Origin: Selaginella tamariscina
Lineage: Eukaryota; Streptophyta; Lycopodiopsida; Selaginellales; Selaginellaceae
DNA: 64,000 bases
Assembly: GCA_003024785.1 (NCBI GenBank)
Contig: PUQB01000103.1
Location: 1 to 64,000 of the forward strand
Reading direction: 5' to 3'
Positions 35,591 through 48,133 of the stretch are shown piece by piece (position 1 is the first letter of the stretch; every line of letters begins with the position of its first letter). Made by a program: the position numbers and the translations under genes. Under the pieces are notes generated by a model. The model did no database searches. It was given only the letters and a program-made list of their open reading frames with translations, and had not been told where the DNA came from.

Positions 35591-38500
35591 GATATCTCTT
35601 CAAATGTTTTTCATTCTTGTGAATGGTTCGAGCAAATTGACATGAAACACATTGTGTATTGTTCCCAACTCTTAAGGAAGATCTAACTTATAGGCCACAT
35701 TACCAACCCACTTTACCACCTTATACAGACTTATGTAATGCGATAAAACTTTCTCGAAAGAGTTATTGGAACTTTCAGATTTTTAGTATTTAACAACACC
35801 ATATCCCCAACTTGATACTCTACATTATGTCAATCATACTGTTGATGATACTTTCTTATGCTGCAACTATCACTTGACAAGCAGCATCCATGCACGATAC
35901 AATTGTTCAGTGAACTTTGCCACAGATGGGACTCAAATGACATTGTTTTAAACAACACCATACTTTGAGGAACACCACCCTTATTCCTAGTTAATATCTT
36001 TTATTGGGCTACACCTAATTGCAATGTGCATCGAGTTATTATAACATATCTCAACCATATCCAAGTGCTTAGCCTAATCAAGTTGATTACCTTGAACATA
36101 GCACCTAAGATAGTCCTCGACTTATCAATTGACCCCTTCATTTGACCATTTGTTGTGATGGTAAGCCATACTAAACTTCAACATCGTATTAAATTGTTTA
36201 AACAATGTTCCCCAAAACTTGCATGTAAATCGAAAATCTTAATTTGAAATTATTGTTTCTGGTAAGTCACGTACTCTTACGACTTTGTGAAAAAATAACT
36301 GTGCTACTTGTTTTGCTTTCATCATCTCTACAATTAGAACAACCTTTGAAAATTGATTGACCACCACTATAAGGGCATTGAAACCCTACAACTTCCCAAC
36401 TCGTTTTTGACTAACTCTTCACTTGTTGACATGTGGCGCATGTCTTAACATACTCAATAATGTCATGTATCATTCTTGATCAATAAATCCATGTTTCAAT
36501 AAAGCCAACGTCTTATGCCTTTCACCATGTCCTATTAAGAGAACATCATGATGTTCTCTTAACAACCTTTGCCCCCATGTCTCTTTTCTTTATAATAAAG
36601 AACCCCATCCCACACTACAAAAGGCACTCGCTTAAGTGCATCCATTCGACTTTCTAATTATGCTAGAATATCACCATCTCTTTGTAATTAATTAACATGT
36701 TTCCTCTTTCCTACTAGGTTAAGGCTTCTTTAACAAACTCATCTTGAGGATATGCTATCACAAATTCATTTACCAAAGTTGACACTAGTACCAACATAAT
36801 ACAAAAATGAGCTTTCCTACTGAGTGTGTCAGCTACCACATTTGTCTTTTCCAACTTATATGTGATTTCAATCTAGAATTGAGCTAACTTCTGCTGCTAC
36901 ATTTCAAGTACCTTAAAGTTACACTATAGTGCCATGACTTGGAAGATAATGATGCCAAGGAAGCAACAATAGCATGCATTTTTTTTTCATGAGTAGGCTA
37001 TAAAATTTGTGCGGCATCCAACTTCTTCAAGAAAAGAACATTGGATGTTCTTTTGCTGCAATAACCACCAATTACAAAGTCGGAAGCATCACTTTCAAAA
37101 ATTAGGTAACTGCAAAATTAGCTCAGAAGAAATATCTTCTTTGAGTTTAATGAATACTCGCTAGCACTCTGAAGTCCAATGCCATGGAATGTTCTTTATG
37201 ATATCTATCAATGGCACTACTATCTTTAAGTAATCTTTATGAATTTACGATAATACCATATCAGACCAAGAAATGATCTAACTTCATGCACGTCTTTCAA
37301 AATTAATTACTTGGTAATAGATTGAATTTCTTTAGATTCATGGTAACCTTCCCACTTGAGATCGAGTGTCACAAAAAATTAATCTAAATGCACACTTGCT
37401 TTCCTTAGCATACAACTGATTCTTTCTCAATCTCTGAAACACCTTTTCTAAATGTTTTACATATTCCTCAATTATTAAAGTAAAGACCATAATGTCATCA
37501 ATATACATCATTACGAACTTGTCTAGATAGTCTCTAAATACATTATCCATCATTGTGCAAAAAGTTAATGCAGCATTGCACAATCTGAATAGAAAAACTA
37601 GAAACTCAAATGATCCATAACGCGTTCGAAAAGCTGTCTTTTTAATGTCATTATTTGCTACCCAAATCTAATGGTACTCAAATCTCAAATCTATTCTTTA
37701 AAAATACTTCACTTCTGATATCTTATTAAATAAGCCATCCACTTGCAAAAGAGGATACTTATTTTTAATAGTTATTGCATTTAGCGCTCGATAATCCACA
37801 AACATTTGCATCATACCATCTTTTTATTACAAACATAATTGGTGCACCATACAATGATTGATTAGGCCAAATATGTTCTCGACTAATCAATTTCATCATA
37901 TGTCTCTTCAATTTCATCAACTCTTAAGGATTTAAAGGATAAGGGCGAGGAGATGAAACTGGTAGAATTTCTATTCTGTGATCCACACCTCAACATGGAG
38001 GTAACTCGGGTGGTAATCTTCTAGTAACATGTCCTTAAATATGTTTAAGACTTTCAAAATAGAATCGGGAGTGGGTTCCTAACCATCTCCTATCTTAACT
38101 TCTTCGGTATTTAAAACCATCACAAGAAATACACGTTCTCGATGTTTAACCGCCTTACACAATTGTGTCAAGGTAAAAAACATAGAATTCCAATCTTTAT
38201 TGATTAGCATCTTCATCTTGAGTGTCATTTTCTTGCCACCCTTATTTAATTTGAGTATAATTCAATTGTCACTTGATTCCTTCATCTTGACTACATGTTT
38301 ATGGAATCAATCCCTGTCCAACACAAAGTTAAACCTGTCATAAAACAACTAAGTCTAGTTTAGCTTTCCAACTCTTGATTTGGACAGGAAATATTATTAA
38401 TATTTTGAAAACCTTTGCCAAAATTGATTTTTATTTCATTCATCTTTGTTATATCTAAATTTAATCAATGAGCTAAACTAGTTGATATGAAGTCGTATGT

Positions 38501-39043
38501 TGCACTAATATCGATAATCATTCGGACTGTCCCTTCATATCCTTCCTATCAAATATAGCAAAGGGTCAATTTGTCTTAAATAATGAACAAGTCTGGCATA
38601 ACATTACCTCTTCTAACTCGTCTTTTAGATCTTCAAACATTTCAGGTTAACAACTTTCTCTTCTACCATCACCTTGAAATGACCCGACTATTGTACAATG
38701 CCCAACATTCTTTAGCAAAATGACCAAACTTATTGAAATTATAACACTTTGAACTCTACTTGTGGACTATAAAGGAGCAGACTTTGGGAATGGGCCCTTG
38801 GCCTGCTAAGGTGGTGATAAAGCTAACGGTTTTTGAGTTCTAATGGGTCTTGTTGATATGTCCTAAAACTTTAAATTGCTGACAAAGAGACTTGCACTTT
38901 GAATTGATGGTGACCGAATTGATCATTTATTGAACCTTCTCCACCCGGACATTAGAGGATAACTCTACAACTTAGGTTTTGGTTTATCGCCTTTATTGTA
39001 CAAGTCTTTTAATGACATGCCATAAGCAATCTTTTGAGCTACT
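35590..39043 (-). mobile_element. Old Ty3/gypsy element (family E), pol region and gag C-terminus
   Basis: Minus-strand remains appear in the normal order from right to left: a nucleocapsid-like knuckle (KCYNFNKFGHFAKECW near 38700-38760), protease and linker sequence, RT (MMYIDDIMVF at 37338-37583), RNase H-like sequence near 37000-37200, integrase core (LPETIIS, FTCKFWGTLF and AYHHNKW at about 36130-36330), and the integrase C-terminal module (VGDMVLLNTKNLKVP and VFHVNL at about 35600-35820). Heavily decayed, with many breaks. Its gag N-terminal part continues at 39966-40124 and 47218-48133, and its 5' LTR is at 48134-49280, separated by later insertions. Confidence 0.8.
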
Positions 39044-39965
39044 TATCATAATTCTAACCTAGTAGATTGACCATCTAGGTAAAATTTGTGGGATATGTGG
39101 GAAAGACCCAAAAGGACCTAGGTCATCATAAATAGGGTCCCTCTCATAAACACCAATTGGCCCTCTACCTTGTTGGCTTAAGGGAGAGGGAAAGGTTATG
39201 ACATTTGATATTAGAGCAGTTCTAAGTTCAATTTTTATCAGGGATGAGCTTATGAACTCACCAGATGAAACCATCTCATTGATAACATGAGATTTACCAT
39301 AGTGATGCTGACGTTGTTCTCATCACTGGTGGGTAGGCTTCCTATGCTTCACCCGATAGAGAAGGGAATATCAAGTGAAGGGGAAGTAGTGGGCTTGGAA
39401 TCCATAGGGGATTATAAGGTTGTCATAAGTGACCAAAGAAGGGTGGTAACAATAGCAATACTTGAGTCTGTAGATGAGGGCATCCACTCTCTCAAAGGGT
39501 GGAATCCATAGGGGATTGTAGTCATAGTAAAAACTGTGTCATAGTTTTTACTATGACTTTGGTAGTGTAAGGTTGCAATAAGTGACCAAAGAAGGATGGT
39601 GACAATAGCAACCCTTGAGTCCATGAATGAAGGCATCCACTCTCTCAAAGAGGTGGTGAGTATCATAGTTTTAATCTGGTGGGTTGACCTAGGTAAAGAT
39701 TGTGCGATATGTGGAATATGTGAGAAGGTGGTGATAGTAGCAACCCTTGAGTCCATGGATGAGGGCCTCTCAAAGAGGTGATCAGTGTCATAGTTTTAAC
39801 TTGGTGGGTTGATCTAGGTAAAGATTGTGAGATACCCAAGTGAACCTAAATCACCATGACTAGGGCCCTCTCATAAACACCAATTGGCCCTTTGCCCTGT
39901 TGGCTTAAGGGAAGAGAGAAAATTTATGACACTGCCTCTTAAGGGGAGAGGGAAACGTTATAACA
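39044..39965 (+). mobile_element. Miniature LTR element (TRIM-like)
   Basis: Two direct repeats of about 150 bp (39044-39203 and 39786-39931, with a duplicated tail to 39965) run from TGTCATAGTTTTAACTTGG-type sequence to TTATGACA. Directly after the left repeat, 39204-39219 reads TTTGATATTAGAGCAG, close to the initiator-Met tRNA primer site. The internal part is only about 580 bp and non-coding, with a locally repeated segment at 39420-39490, 39595-39655 and 39725-39780. Flanks are CTACT on the left and CTACC on the right, a possible 5-bp target duplication. This is the layout of a terminal-repeat retrotransposon in miniature. It sits inside family E. Confidence 0.6.
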
Positions 39966-40124
39966 CTACCTCTTGATATTCCCGATAGCTTATTGGTTTG
40001 TACCTTAAGATCTTCCTCTGAATCTTATCATTCTGGTTAACCATGAAGCAATTTCGAACTTCATCATCATTTATGTTTGGGACCAATTGTCATACACTTT
40101 TAAATCGATAAACATAGTCCCTGA
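39966..40124 (-). mobile_element. Family E gag fragment left of the C insertion
   Basis: The minus strand gives DYVYRFKS, NINDDEVRNCFMVNQNDKIQ and RYKPISYREYQEV, the usual capsid pattern of plant Ty3/gypsy gag. The sequence is interrupted at 40124 by the family C element and resumes at 47218. Confidence 0.65.
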
Positions 40125-41829
40125 TGTCAGAGTTTTAACCCAAAGGGCCAACACGTGGCGACACGTGGCTGCCAGGTGGCCATTTGGCGTCATCACCATG
40201 TGTGAGCAACGCTAAGTTTCCCAGAACAACCCCAATGACCCCTAGGGTTAGACTCTAATGCCCAAGTGGACAGGAGACTTAGGGTTTAGCCTAAGTCTCC
40301 CTAGAGTGTCTACCCCCAAAACCCTTGAGGGATAACCCTAGTTGACTTAGGGTCTTGCCCTAGAAGACCTAGACAGGCTCATGCCCTAACCCCCATCAAG
40401 GAGACATGTGTTCCACACATACCCCTAGACAGAGCTAAGGCATCGTCACTTACCCCTTGAGGAATCACCCTCATCCAGGAGTACAACCTTTAGGGCGACA
40501 AGGGGTACCCTGAACCATGACTAACCCCTAAGGGTTTGAGTGGCCAAGTTATCCTAGACCTAGGGCTAGTACTTAGTGAGGACACGAGTGTGCGCCGTAG
40601 GCGGACACGAGTGTTCTGCTAAGCAAACTCCCTAAGGCTAGGTTTGGGATAACCCTAAGCACATGACCTTGCGAGTGCCTCACGAAAGGGCTCTTGCTAA
40701 CATGTTTAGGTTGTTCAACCCTTGAATTCCAAGGAGAACACTCCCCTAGCCAAGTGTGCCAAAGCACACTTAGTTATGAGACCTAACCTCCCTTGAGCGG
40801 ATGCCCAAGGCTTAGCACCCTAGTGCAAGCACAAGCATGTCTGTTTGCTAAAGTATCCAACCCCTTGGCGACAAGCCCATGACATAACCCCAAAGGGCGT
40901 GCCTCAGGGTTGTACCATGTGACATTTAGCCTAATGTCACATCTCCATATGACACTGCCTTCCCCGATGTGGGCTATCATGCCATAGCCCTTAGATTCGA
41001 GAGTTGCACCAAGTGCCACAAACGTGACTCCTAAATGCCAACTCTAGAACCCCTCAATTATCCCTCGAGACCCGATAAGGAAACCCTTGTCAATCAAGAA
41101 CCCACAACCACAGTTGGACAAAGACACGAACGTGCCCTAATTAGTTGTGAGTGCTGCTCTTAGCTTGACGTGGAGGAGGAGGCTGGAGACAAGCCTCAAC
41201 CTCTGCCTCTTGGAACGTGCATTCCGACAAGACCTCCCAGGCATGGATTCGCCAACGTTAAGGGTAGGCTACCCCGAAGGTGGGACGTACCCCTGGCATC
41301 TGGAAGTTAGGGCGGCACAACAGAGGGTTGTGCCTTGACGACACAAGCTAGAGCTTGCACCGAGAGAAGAGTAACGAGCTCAGTCATGAACCCAGGAACC
41401 CTCACTCCTATATACTACCTTATTTATGATAGAGCCCCCCCCCCCTGTTTTCCTGTTTACATAAGTGGGCTAGCACTGAATTCTCATTCCCAAAGGGAAC
41501 ATACTTGGTGAGTTATCCATCGACCCCTAAACCCTAACTGTCAAACTGGGGGTATTTCTAAGCATATCCGACATGCCGAACTCACCGGAACTAGCCATTA
41601 ATCCAACCGGGACACGGAAAACCAAGGTAAGAGTTTTCTAGATGGAAGTGCTAGCTTCGCCCAGAGTTTCTTGCAAATACCTAATGACACCCGGCCGGAC
41701 CATCACTAGATATCCAAGTGCACTAAGCGGGCCTGTTTCTTCTACACCTAGGGCTTATCAACATAGTACAGTAGGTAACAACAGTCAACGTCCAAAGTAA
41801 AGGGTCGAGTCATAGTAAAAACTATGACA
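40125..41829 (-). repeat. 3' LTR of complete family C element
   Basis: The LTR has ends TGTCA...TGACA. On the minus strand it starts with a small hairpin (GTCATAGTTTTTACTATGAC). It contains a TATA region (CATAAATAAGG on the minus strand near 41420) preceded by a G-run, and two CACGTG-type cores near its 3' end (about 40152-40170). Apparent short frames inside it recur in every LTR copy and are not genes. Confidence 0.88.
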
Positions 41830-44800
41830 CACTCCCCGCCTTTGAAAATGTCAACGTCCTCGTTGACGTCCAACTCCAAGACTAGATAATGTTAGAGAAA
41901 ACTAACCAAAACTAACATATCACTCTATGCGGAGTTAGCCAAAAGTTCACATAAGTTTATTACCCCCCTTGCATTACGCGAAACCAAGTACTTCAGAACC
42001 GTCGTTCACTAAGTTGTAAACCTAGTTGCCGGAGGCACCACCTGCGACATGAAGTCACTTGGAGACCTTTTGCACGTCTGCAAAGTCTGTCACCCGACGC
42101 ACACAACACAATGGTTAATTTCTTTACTTAACTAGAATTTATATTGGAGGCCTCTAGTTAGTTGTTGCCGGCCCCTTGGTTAACAAGAAATAAAGACTTG
42201 CTTTATTCCTTAATATTAAATGCTGTTGACGACCTCTGTCGTCTAACACACAACAAGCACTTCTCAAATGCTTGACCAAACACCTTGCATTTCTTTTGAT
42301 TTTCCAATGGTCCCACATCTCCACATGTTACGATATTATATCTTACATCTCTGCATCCCTCGGTGCTTCTCATTACCCCTTTTCATAAGGGTCTGCTACT
42401 ATACCTATCTCTCATTAGTATATAGCTACGCCAGACTAAGTATGAGACTTTTATCGGAATCAAGCTCTTTTCCGATATAAGAGTACAAGTCGTAAAACCT
42501 ATTCTTTGTAAACATGTCAATCTGGCCAGAGGCGATCACAGAGGCGCATGGCTGTACACATGTATACAACAAGGTCTTGCCAATCTACCAACTGCCATTC
42601 ACTTGGTGTGTTATTAACATAAATTTATTCCTGATAGGAATCAAATTCAGTCAAATCCGACCAAGTGTGATAGCACTACCATTTGTCTTTCACAACTTTG
42701 TACTCTTTCATAACACCGACCAGTTCAGGGACCAGATAAGCTAACATACCTTTCTTACAAACCAATGTGGAAACCAGGAAATTCAACCCATCTCTATGCC
42801 TCAATCAACAACTTTGTTCTTAATTATACCCTCATTGTACTCATTCCCAAAGAGCACAACATACTAGTGCCATTCAATAATTCCTAACTCTTATCTACTA
42901 AGTTCAAAATACAAATTTTAAACTTAGTTTCCACGATAAGAGTCTCCTGAACTCGAATACTGCACGCCTCCGTAACATTATATTTATTTCCAACTCTTAA
43001 ACTGATTTCGTAAATGTTTCTCAACACTATACCGAAGTATAGCATTTTCACTAATTTGAGCAATTAGTGTTTTGATAAACATCTTTTTAAACTAATCCTT
43101 ATTCTAAAAAGTTGTAATTTCGATATTGATACTTGAATGGATAATGATCGTTTTAACGTTCAAATCCTAAGCTTATCAACTAGTTGTTATACTAGGATAT
43201 AAACTTACAATCATATCAATTTATCGAAATGCTACAACTATAATATAGACATGGTCTTAGTTTACATGAACCGAACTTCAAGTTTTGAGATGGAATATAA
43301 TGTTATGACAGTATTTCGAGGAACTTTGTTCAGAGACTAAGAGGAATCATGAACTAGTGTCTGGTTCATCTAACTGATTTAGTAAGATATAACCTCCACA
43401 TAAATGTTATCATAACACTGAAGTGTTATATCAACTTCATGTTTTAGTCATACCTTATAATTCAATAGATCTCCCCAAACATGAATAAATATCTAGTTCA
43501 GTATTGAACTAAGATACATTATTCATTCTAGACACCTAATAATCCTACATTGCCCCTCAAGCAATGTATTGAGAAATCTCATTTCTCAACTAACTTGAAA
43601 ACACGTTTCAAGTTATAACACTAAGGTAGTGCCTTACCAAAGTGTCAACTCAAATCCACTTGAGTCTTTATATTTATGATTATGGCCACCTCATGTGATC
43701 ATAACCAAGTTTAATATTGAGCGCTCCAAACTCAATATTGAAGAGATACCATATACTTTGACAAGTCATTTATAATCAATCTTAAAAGATTGTCAAATTC
43801 TCAAAGTTTAAGATATAAATATCTCAAGATGAGGTGATAGGAAACCTCATTTTGAACCGATATTGGACAACTTGATTGACTACAATCATCAAGAAGGGAC
43901 ACCATCTTCTTGAGCTAATCCCGTACTTCACTTCAAGAATATTGAACCAACTCAAGGAACACCATCAAACCTTGAGATAGAACAAAACTAACCCAAGGAA
44001 TACAATCAAACCTTGAGTCAAGAATAGTTCTATTTTTCAATATTAAAGAATTGAAGATATACTTTATAAGTTCTTTGAGTGCCCACATTTGCGACCATGA
44101 TGCAAAGTCAAGAAACCGTCTTTTGAATAATCGTATTCGACTCTAAAATGAAATTTATTGAAAACAATACCAACTTCTAATTCTCATCGAATACCGACTC
44201 TCTGAGGAGGTACATGCACTTAAACCTCCAATGGAAATCCGACTGTTACTAGCTCATTGGTAATTCTCAACATAAGTTATCAAACTTAGCAAGTTTCCTT
44301 ACTTAGTCGATAAACAAAGTGGAGAATCCCAAATCATGCTCTTCTTAACCAAGGAATCACCCTTGTTCAAGAGCTTATCCCCACATTGCAAACAACGTTA
44401 CAGATTTCAAGATTAAAGAGTTAACAATGAAAATGCACAAGTGTGCGCCGAACGCCTTCACTATGCAAGTCCTTCATTACTCAGTAAACTAAAAATGTAA
44501 ACGTATGTTTCCAACATTTCTTTCTGATAGATCATGCCATCTATCCCAAAACTTATTAAGAAACCGAAATCCTCAAGCTATTATCCAAGTCTCTCTCATG
44601 ATCCCATATGAGACAACTTCATAATCAAGTTAGTCGAGCTAGCTAACTTGAATACAGGTGCGCGCTTACAACTAACTAAGGTTTCATGTTATACTTTGTT
44701 CAAATCAAGGGACTTGAATTTAGTAAACTATTTCACCTAATGTTACTTGCAGCTAGCGTCATCAAAATATTGCGAACATCAGACAATACTTTGACTACAT

Positions 44801-45519
44801 TGGATCTTCAAACCATTGCTTAACATATTTATCATATGTTAATATTTGACATTTCGTTGTATTATAAGTTCATCACCATAGTCTGCTTCTAGAGTTACAC
44901 TCTCGGAAACATGCACTATAATAAGAGCTTATTTTACACTTTATGTCAAAATGTAGTGTTCCTCTTATGTTTGAATATGCCCCTTTTCCGAAGTCAAAGA
45001 CGCACATTTGAACATAAGTCTTTCCCCGTTTGAACACTCTAGTTGAATCCGATATTGAATCTTGACATAAGCCAAAACTCAAAGGACACTGTCTGTTTCC
45101 AAATCATGTGTTATCCCAAATTCAAACACCTTAAAGAAAAAGAAAAATTTTCAATAATGTGTAACTTAGATATCACAAGACCCACTTCACAAGACTTAGT
45201 TTGTAAGCCAGAACAAACTAACACGCCACGTCTTGTGGAAGTATATGGTAAAGTAACCAAACATCATAAGGTAAAGTAACCTGGCATACAACTTGGAAGT
45301 TGCTTCCAAGTGCTTCGACATTGGAGTCCATAACCCACACCCACTTATTAAGTAGATGTTCTTTGAAGAGTTATAGATCTCAGGACCAACTCTCGCGCAG
45401 AATTCAGACGTTAGCCGAAAGTGATAGAGTACTTCAAAATTTAGAACTAACTAAACCCTGAAACACACTACAACTTTAGGCAGTCCTACTGACCGCAGAG
45501 AATAGGCTCCGATACCAAT
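41830..45519 (-). other. Internal region of the family C element, no coding capacity seen
   Basis: 3.7 kb, AT-rich, between the two LTRs. No frame longer than about 80 codons and no gag, PR, RT or IN motif on either strand. Parts recur at 25670-26096 and, inverted, at 32483-32800, so the sequence is a repeated part of the family rather than a unique capture. Confidence 0.75.
45505..45519 (-). other. Primer-binding site of the family C element
   Basis: Minus-strand ATTGGTATCGGAGCC, immediately internal to the LTR, closely matches the complement of the initiator-Met tRNA 3' end used by most plant LTR elements (TGGTATCAGAGC). Confidence 0.8.
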
Positions 45520-47212
45520 TGTCAGAGTTTTAACCCAAAGGGCCAACACGTGGCAACACGTGGCTGCCAGGTGGCCATTGGCGTCATCACCCTGTGTGAG
45601 CAACGCTAAGTTTCCCAGAACAACCCCAACGACCCCTAGGGTTAGACTCTAATGCCCAAGTGGACAGGAGACTTAGGGTTTAGCCTAAGTCTCCCTAGAG
45701 TGTCTACCCCCAAAACCCTTGAGGGATAACCCTAGTTGACTTAGGGTCTTGCCCTAGAAGACCTAGACAGGCTCATGCCCTAACCCCCATCAAGGAGACG
45801 TGTGTTCCACACATACCCCTAGACAGAGCTAAGGCATCGTCACTTACCCCTTGAGGAATCACCCTCATCCGGGAGTACAACCCTTTAGGGCGACAAGGGG
45901 TACCCTGAACCACGACTAACCCCTAAGGGTTTGAGTGGCCAAGTTATACCCTAGACCTAGGGCTAGTACTTAGTGAGGACACGAGTGTGCGCCGTAGGCG
46001 GACACGAGTGTTCTGCTAAGCAAACTCCCTAAGGCTAGGTTTGGGATAACCCTAAGCACATGACCTTGCGAGTGCCTCACGAAAGGGCTCTTGCTAACAT
46101 GTTTAGGTTGTTCAACCCTTGAATTCCAAGGAGAACACTCCCCTAGCCAAGTGTGCCAAAGCACACCTAGTTATGAGACCTAACCTCCCTTGAGCGGATG
46201 CCCAAGGCTTAGCACCCTAGTGCAAGCACAAGCATGTCTGTTTGCTAAAGTATCCAACCCCTTGGCGACAAGCCCATGACATAACCCCAAAGGGCGTGCC
46301 TCAGGCGTTGTACCATGTGACTTTAGCCCAGTGTCACATCTCCATGTGACACTGCCTTCCCCGATGTGGGCTATCATGCCATAGCCCTTAGATTCAAGAG
46401 TTGCACCAAGTGCCACAAACGTGGCTCCTAAATGCCAACTCTAGAACCCCTCAATACCCTCAGGAACCATAAGGAACCTGTCAAACAAGACCCACCCACA
46501 GTTGGACAAGGACACGATGTGCCTTTGTTGTGAGTGCTGCCTAGCTTGACGTGGAGGAGGAGGCTGGAGACAAGCCTCAACCTCTGCCTCTTGGAACGTG
46601 CATTCCGACAAGACCTCCCAGGCATGGATTCGCCAACGTTAAGGGTAAGCTACCCCGAAGGTGGGACGTACCCCTGGCATCTGGAAGTTAGGGCGGCACA
46701 ACAGAGGGTTGTGCCTTGACGACACAAGCTAGAGCTTGCACCGGGAGAAGAGTAACGAGCTCAGTCATGAACCCAGGAACCCTCACTCCTATATACTACC
46801 TTATTTATGTGACAGAGGCCCCCCCCCTGTTTTCCTGTTTACATAAGTGGGCTAGCACTGAAATCTCATTCCCAAGGGAACATACTTGGTGAGTTATCCA
46901 TCGACCCCTAAACCCTAACCTGTCAAACCTGGGGGTATTTCTAAGCATATCCGACATGCCGAACTCACCGGAACTAGCCATTAATCCAACCGGGACACGG
47001 AAAACCAAGGTAAGAGTTTTCTAGATGGAAGTGCTAGCTTCGCCCAGAGTTTCTTGCAAATACCTAATGACACCCGGCCGGACCATCACTAGATATCCAA
47101 GTGCACTAAGCGGGCCTGTTTCTTCTACACCTAGGGCTTATCAACATAGTACAATAGGTAACAACAGTCAACGTCCAAAGTAAAGGGTCGAGTCATAGTA
47201 AAAACTATGACA
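45520..47212 (-). repeat. 5' LTR of complete family C element
   Basis: 1693 bp, almost the same as the LTR at 40125-41829. Ends at 47212 with ACTATGACA and is followed by the target duplication CCTGA. Confidence 0.88.
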
Positions 47213-47217
47213 CCTGA

Positions 47218-48133
47218 AGTCCTTATTACAAGTTACCAAATCAATACGCAATCACAATCCAAGGTATTGCTTTTGATCTTCTTTTTTATGCGTCTTTAAT
47301 TGTTTCGGTATCCCTATTCACCTTTAACAATTCGCCACCAAGTTTGGCACATTTAACCTTTTCTGCCTTTCTCATTGAAGCAACTTCAAAATAATTTTTC
47401 ATATCATACAATTAGTCATCCAAAACTTTGTAATCTTTTGAACTTACAAAATTCGAAGGCTTTACCAGTTTGAACTTATAGAGACCATCACTATCTTCAT
47501 TTGTCAAAGAATCTGATCCAAAAGAACCTAATTCTAAATCATGTTTTGTTTTGTTTTTTTATGTATCTAATTGCAGAACATCTAGTATTGCAGCTGTTGC
47601 TGGAATCTAAATAGCAACATTATCGATTTGATCGTTCAACTCTAAAACATCCCCTCAAAGTTTGTTTAGGGCATTCATCATTATTTCCCAAGTTGCGCGT
47701 TTTAAACCTTGAGGGTTGACCTGGGTCAGCTTCATCCATCTCCTCATTTTGAGCCTCTACAACAACCCTTTTTGCCTCATGCTCTAGTTACTTTCTCTTG
47801 CTCATCGTATTAAACCCGAACTTCAACACTCAAAGAATATGCTTGGAATATCCCCAATATGAAATTGAAAACACCCTACATAGGTTATACACCCACACAC
47901 GTCAACTTAAACTAGCACAAGACTTTTAAACATACCTAAAATCTCACGCCAACTTGCTGAGCAAGTGTTCTTCAAAGATTAATAACTCACATGATCGAAC
48001 TCTCTGCACAAAATACAAACATGTCAACCAAAAGTAATAGAGTAATTCAAGAATTTAAAGTTTTCTAAACACTTAAACACTCTATGACTTTAGGTAGTCC
48101 TACTGACTACAGAAAATTGACTCCAATACCAAT
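47218..48133 (-). mobile_element. Family E leader and gag start, right of the C insertion
   Basis: Minus-strand sequence between the family E primer site and the point where the C element is inserted. Only traces of gag are readable. Bases 48119-48133 (ATTGGTATTGGAGTC on the minus strand) are an initiator-Met-type primer site next to the LTR that starts at 48134. Confidence 0.6.

Larger units (their letters stand above)
40125..47212 (-). mobile_element. Family C LTR element, complete and apparently non-coding
   Basis: 7088 bp, flanked by the 5-bp direct repeat CCTGA (40120-40124 and 47213-47217). LTRs are 40125-41829 (1705 bp) and 45520-47212 (1693 bp), nearly identical by eye, so the insertion is recent compared with its surroundings. 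Orientation is minus: a primer site ATTGGTATCGGAGCC (initiator-Met tRNA type) lies at 45505-45519 next to the right LTR, and a purine-rich tract (AAAGGCGGGGAG on the minus strand) at 41830-41841 next to the left LTR. The internal 3.7 kb has no reading frame with a recognisable gag or pol domain. This fits a large retrotransposon derivative (LARD) that depends on an autonomous partner. The element looks structurally whole. Confidence 0.9.

Noticed and set aside
40573-46164. Identical 64-codon frames at 40573-40767 and 45970-46164 (and a pair at 40783-41019 / 46180-46416)
   Set aside because: They lie at matching positions in the two LTRs of one element; the repeat explains the identity, and they have no domain.
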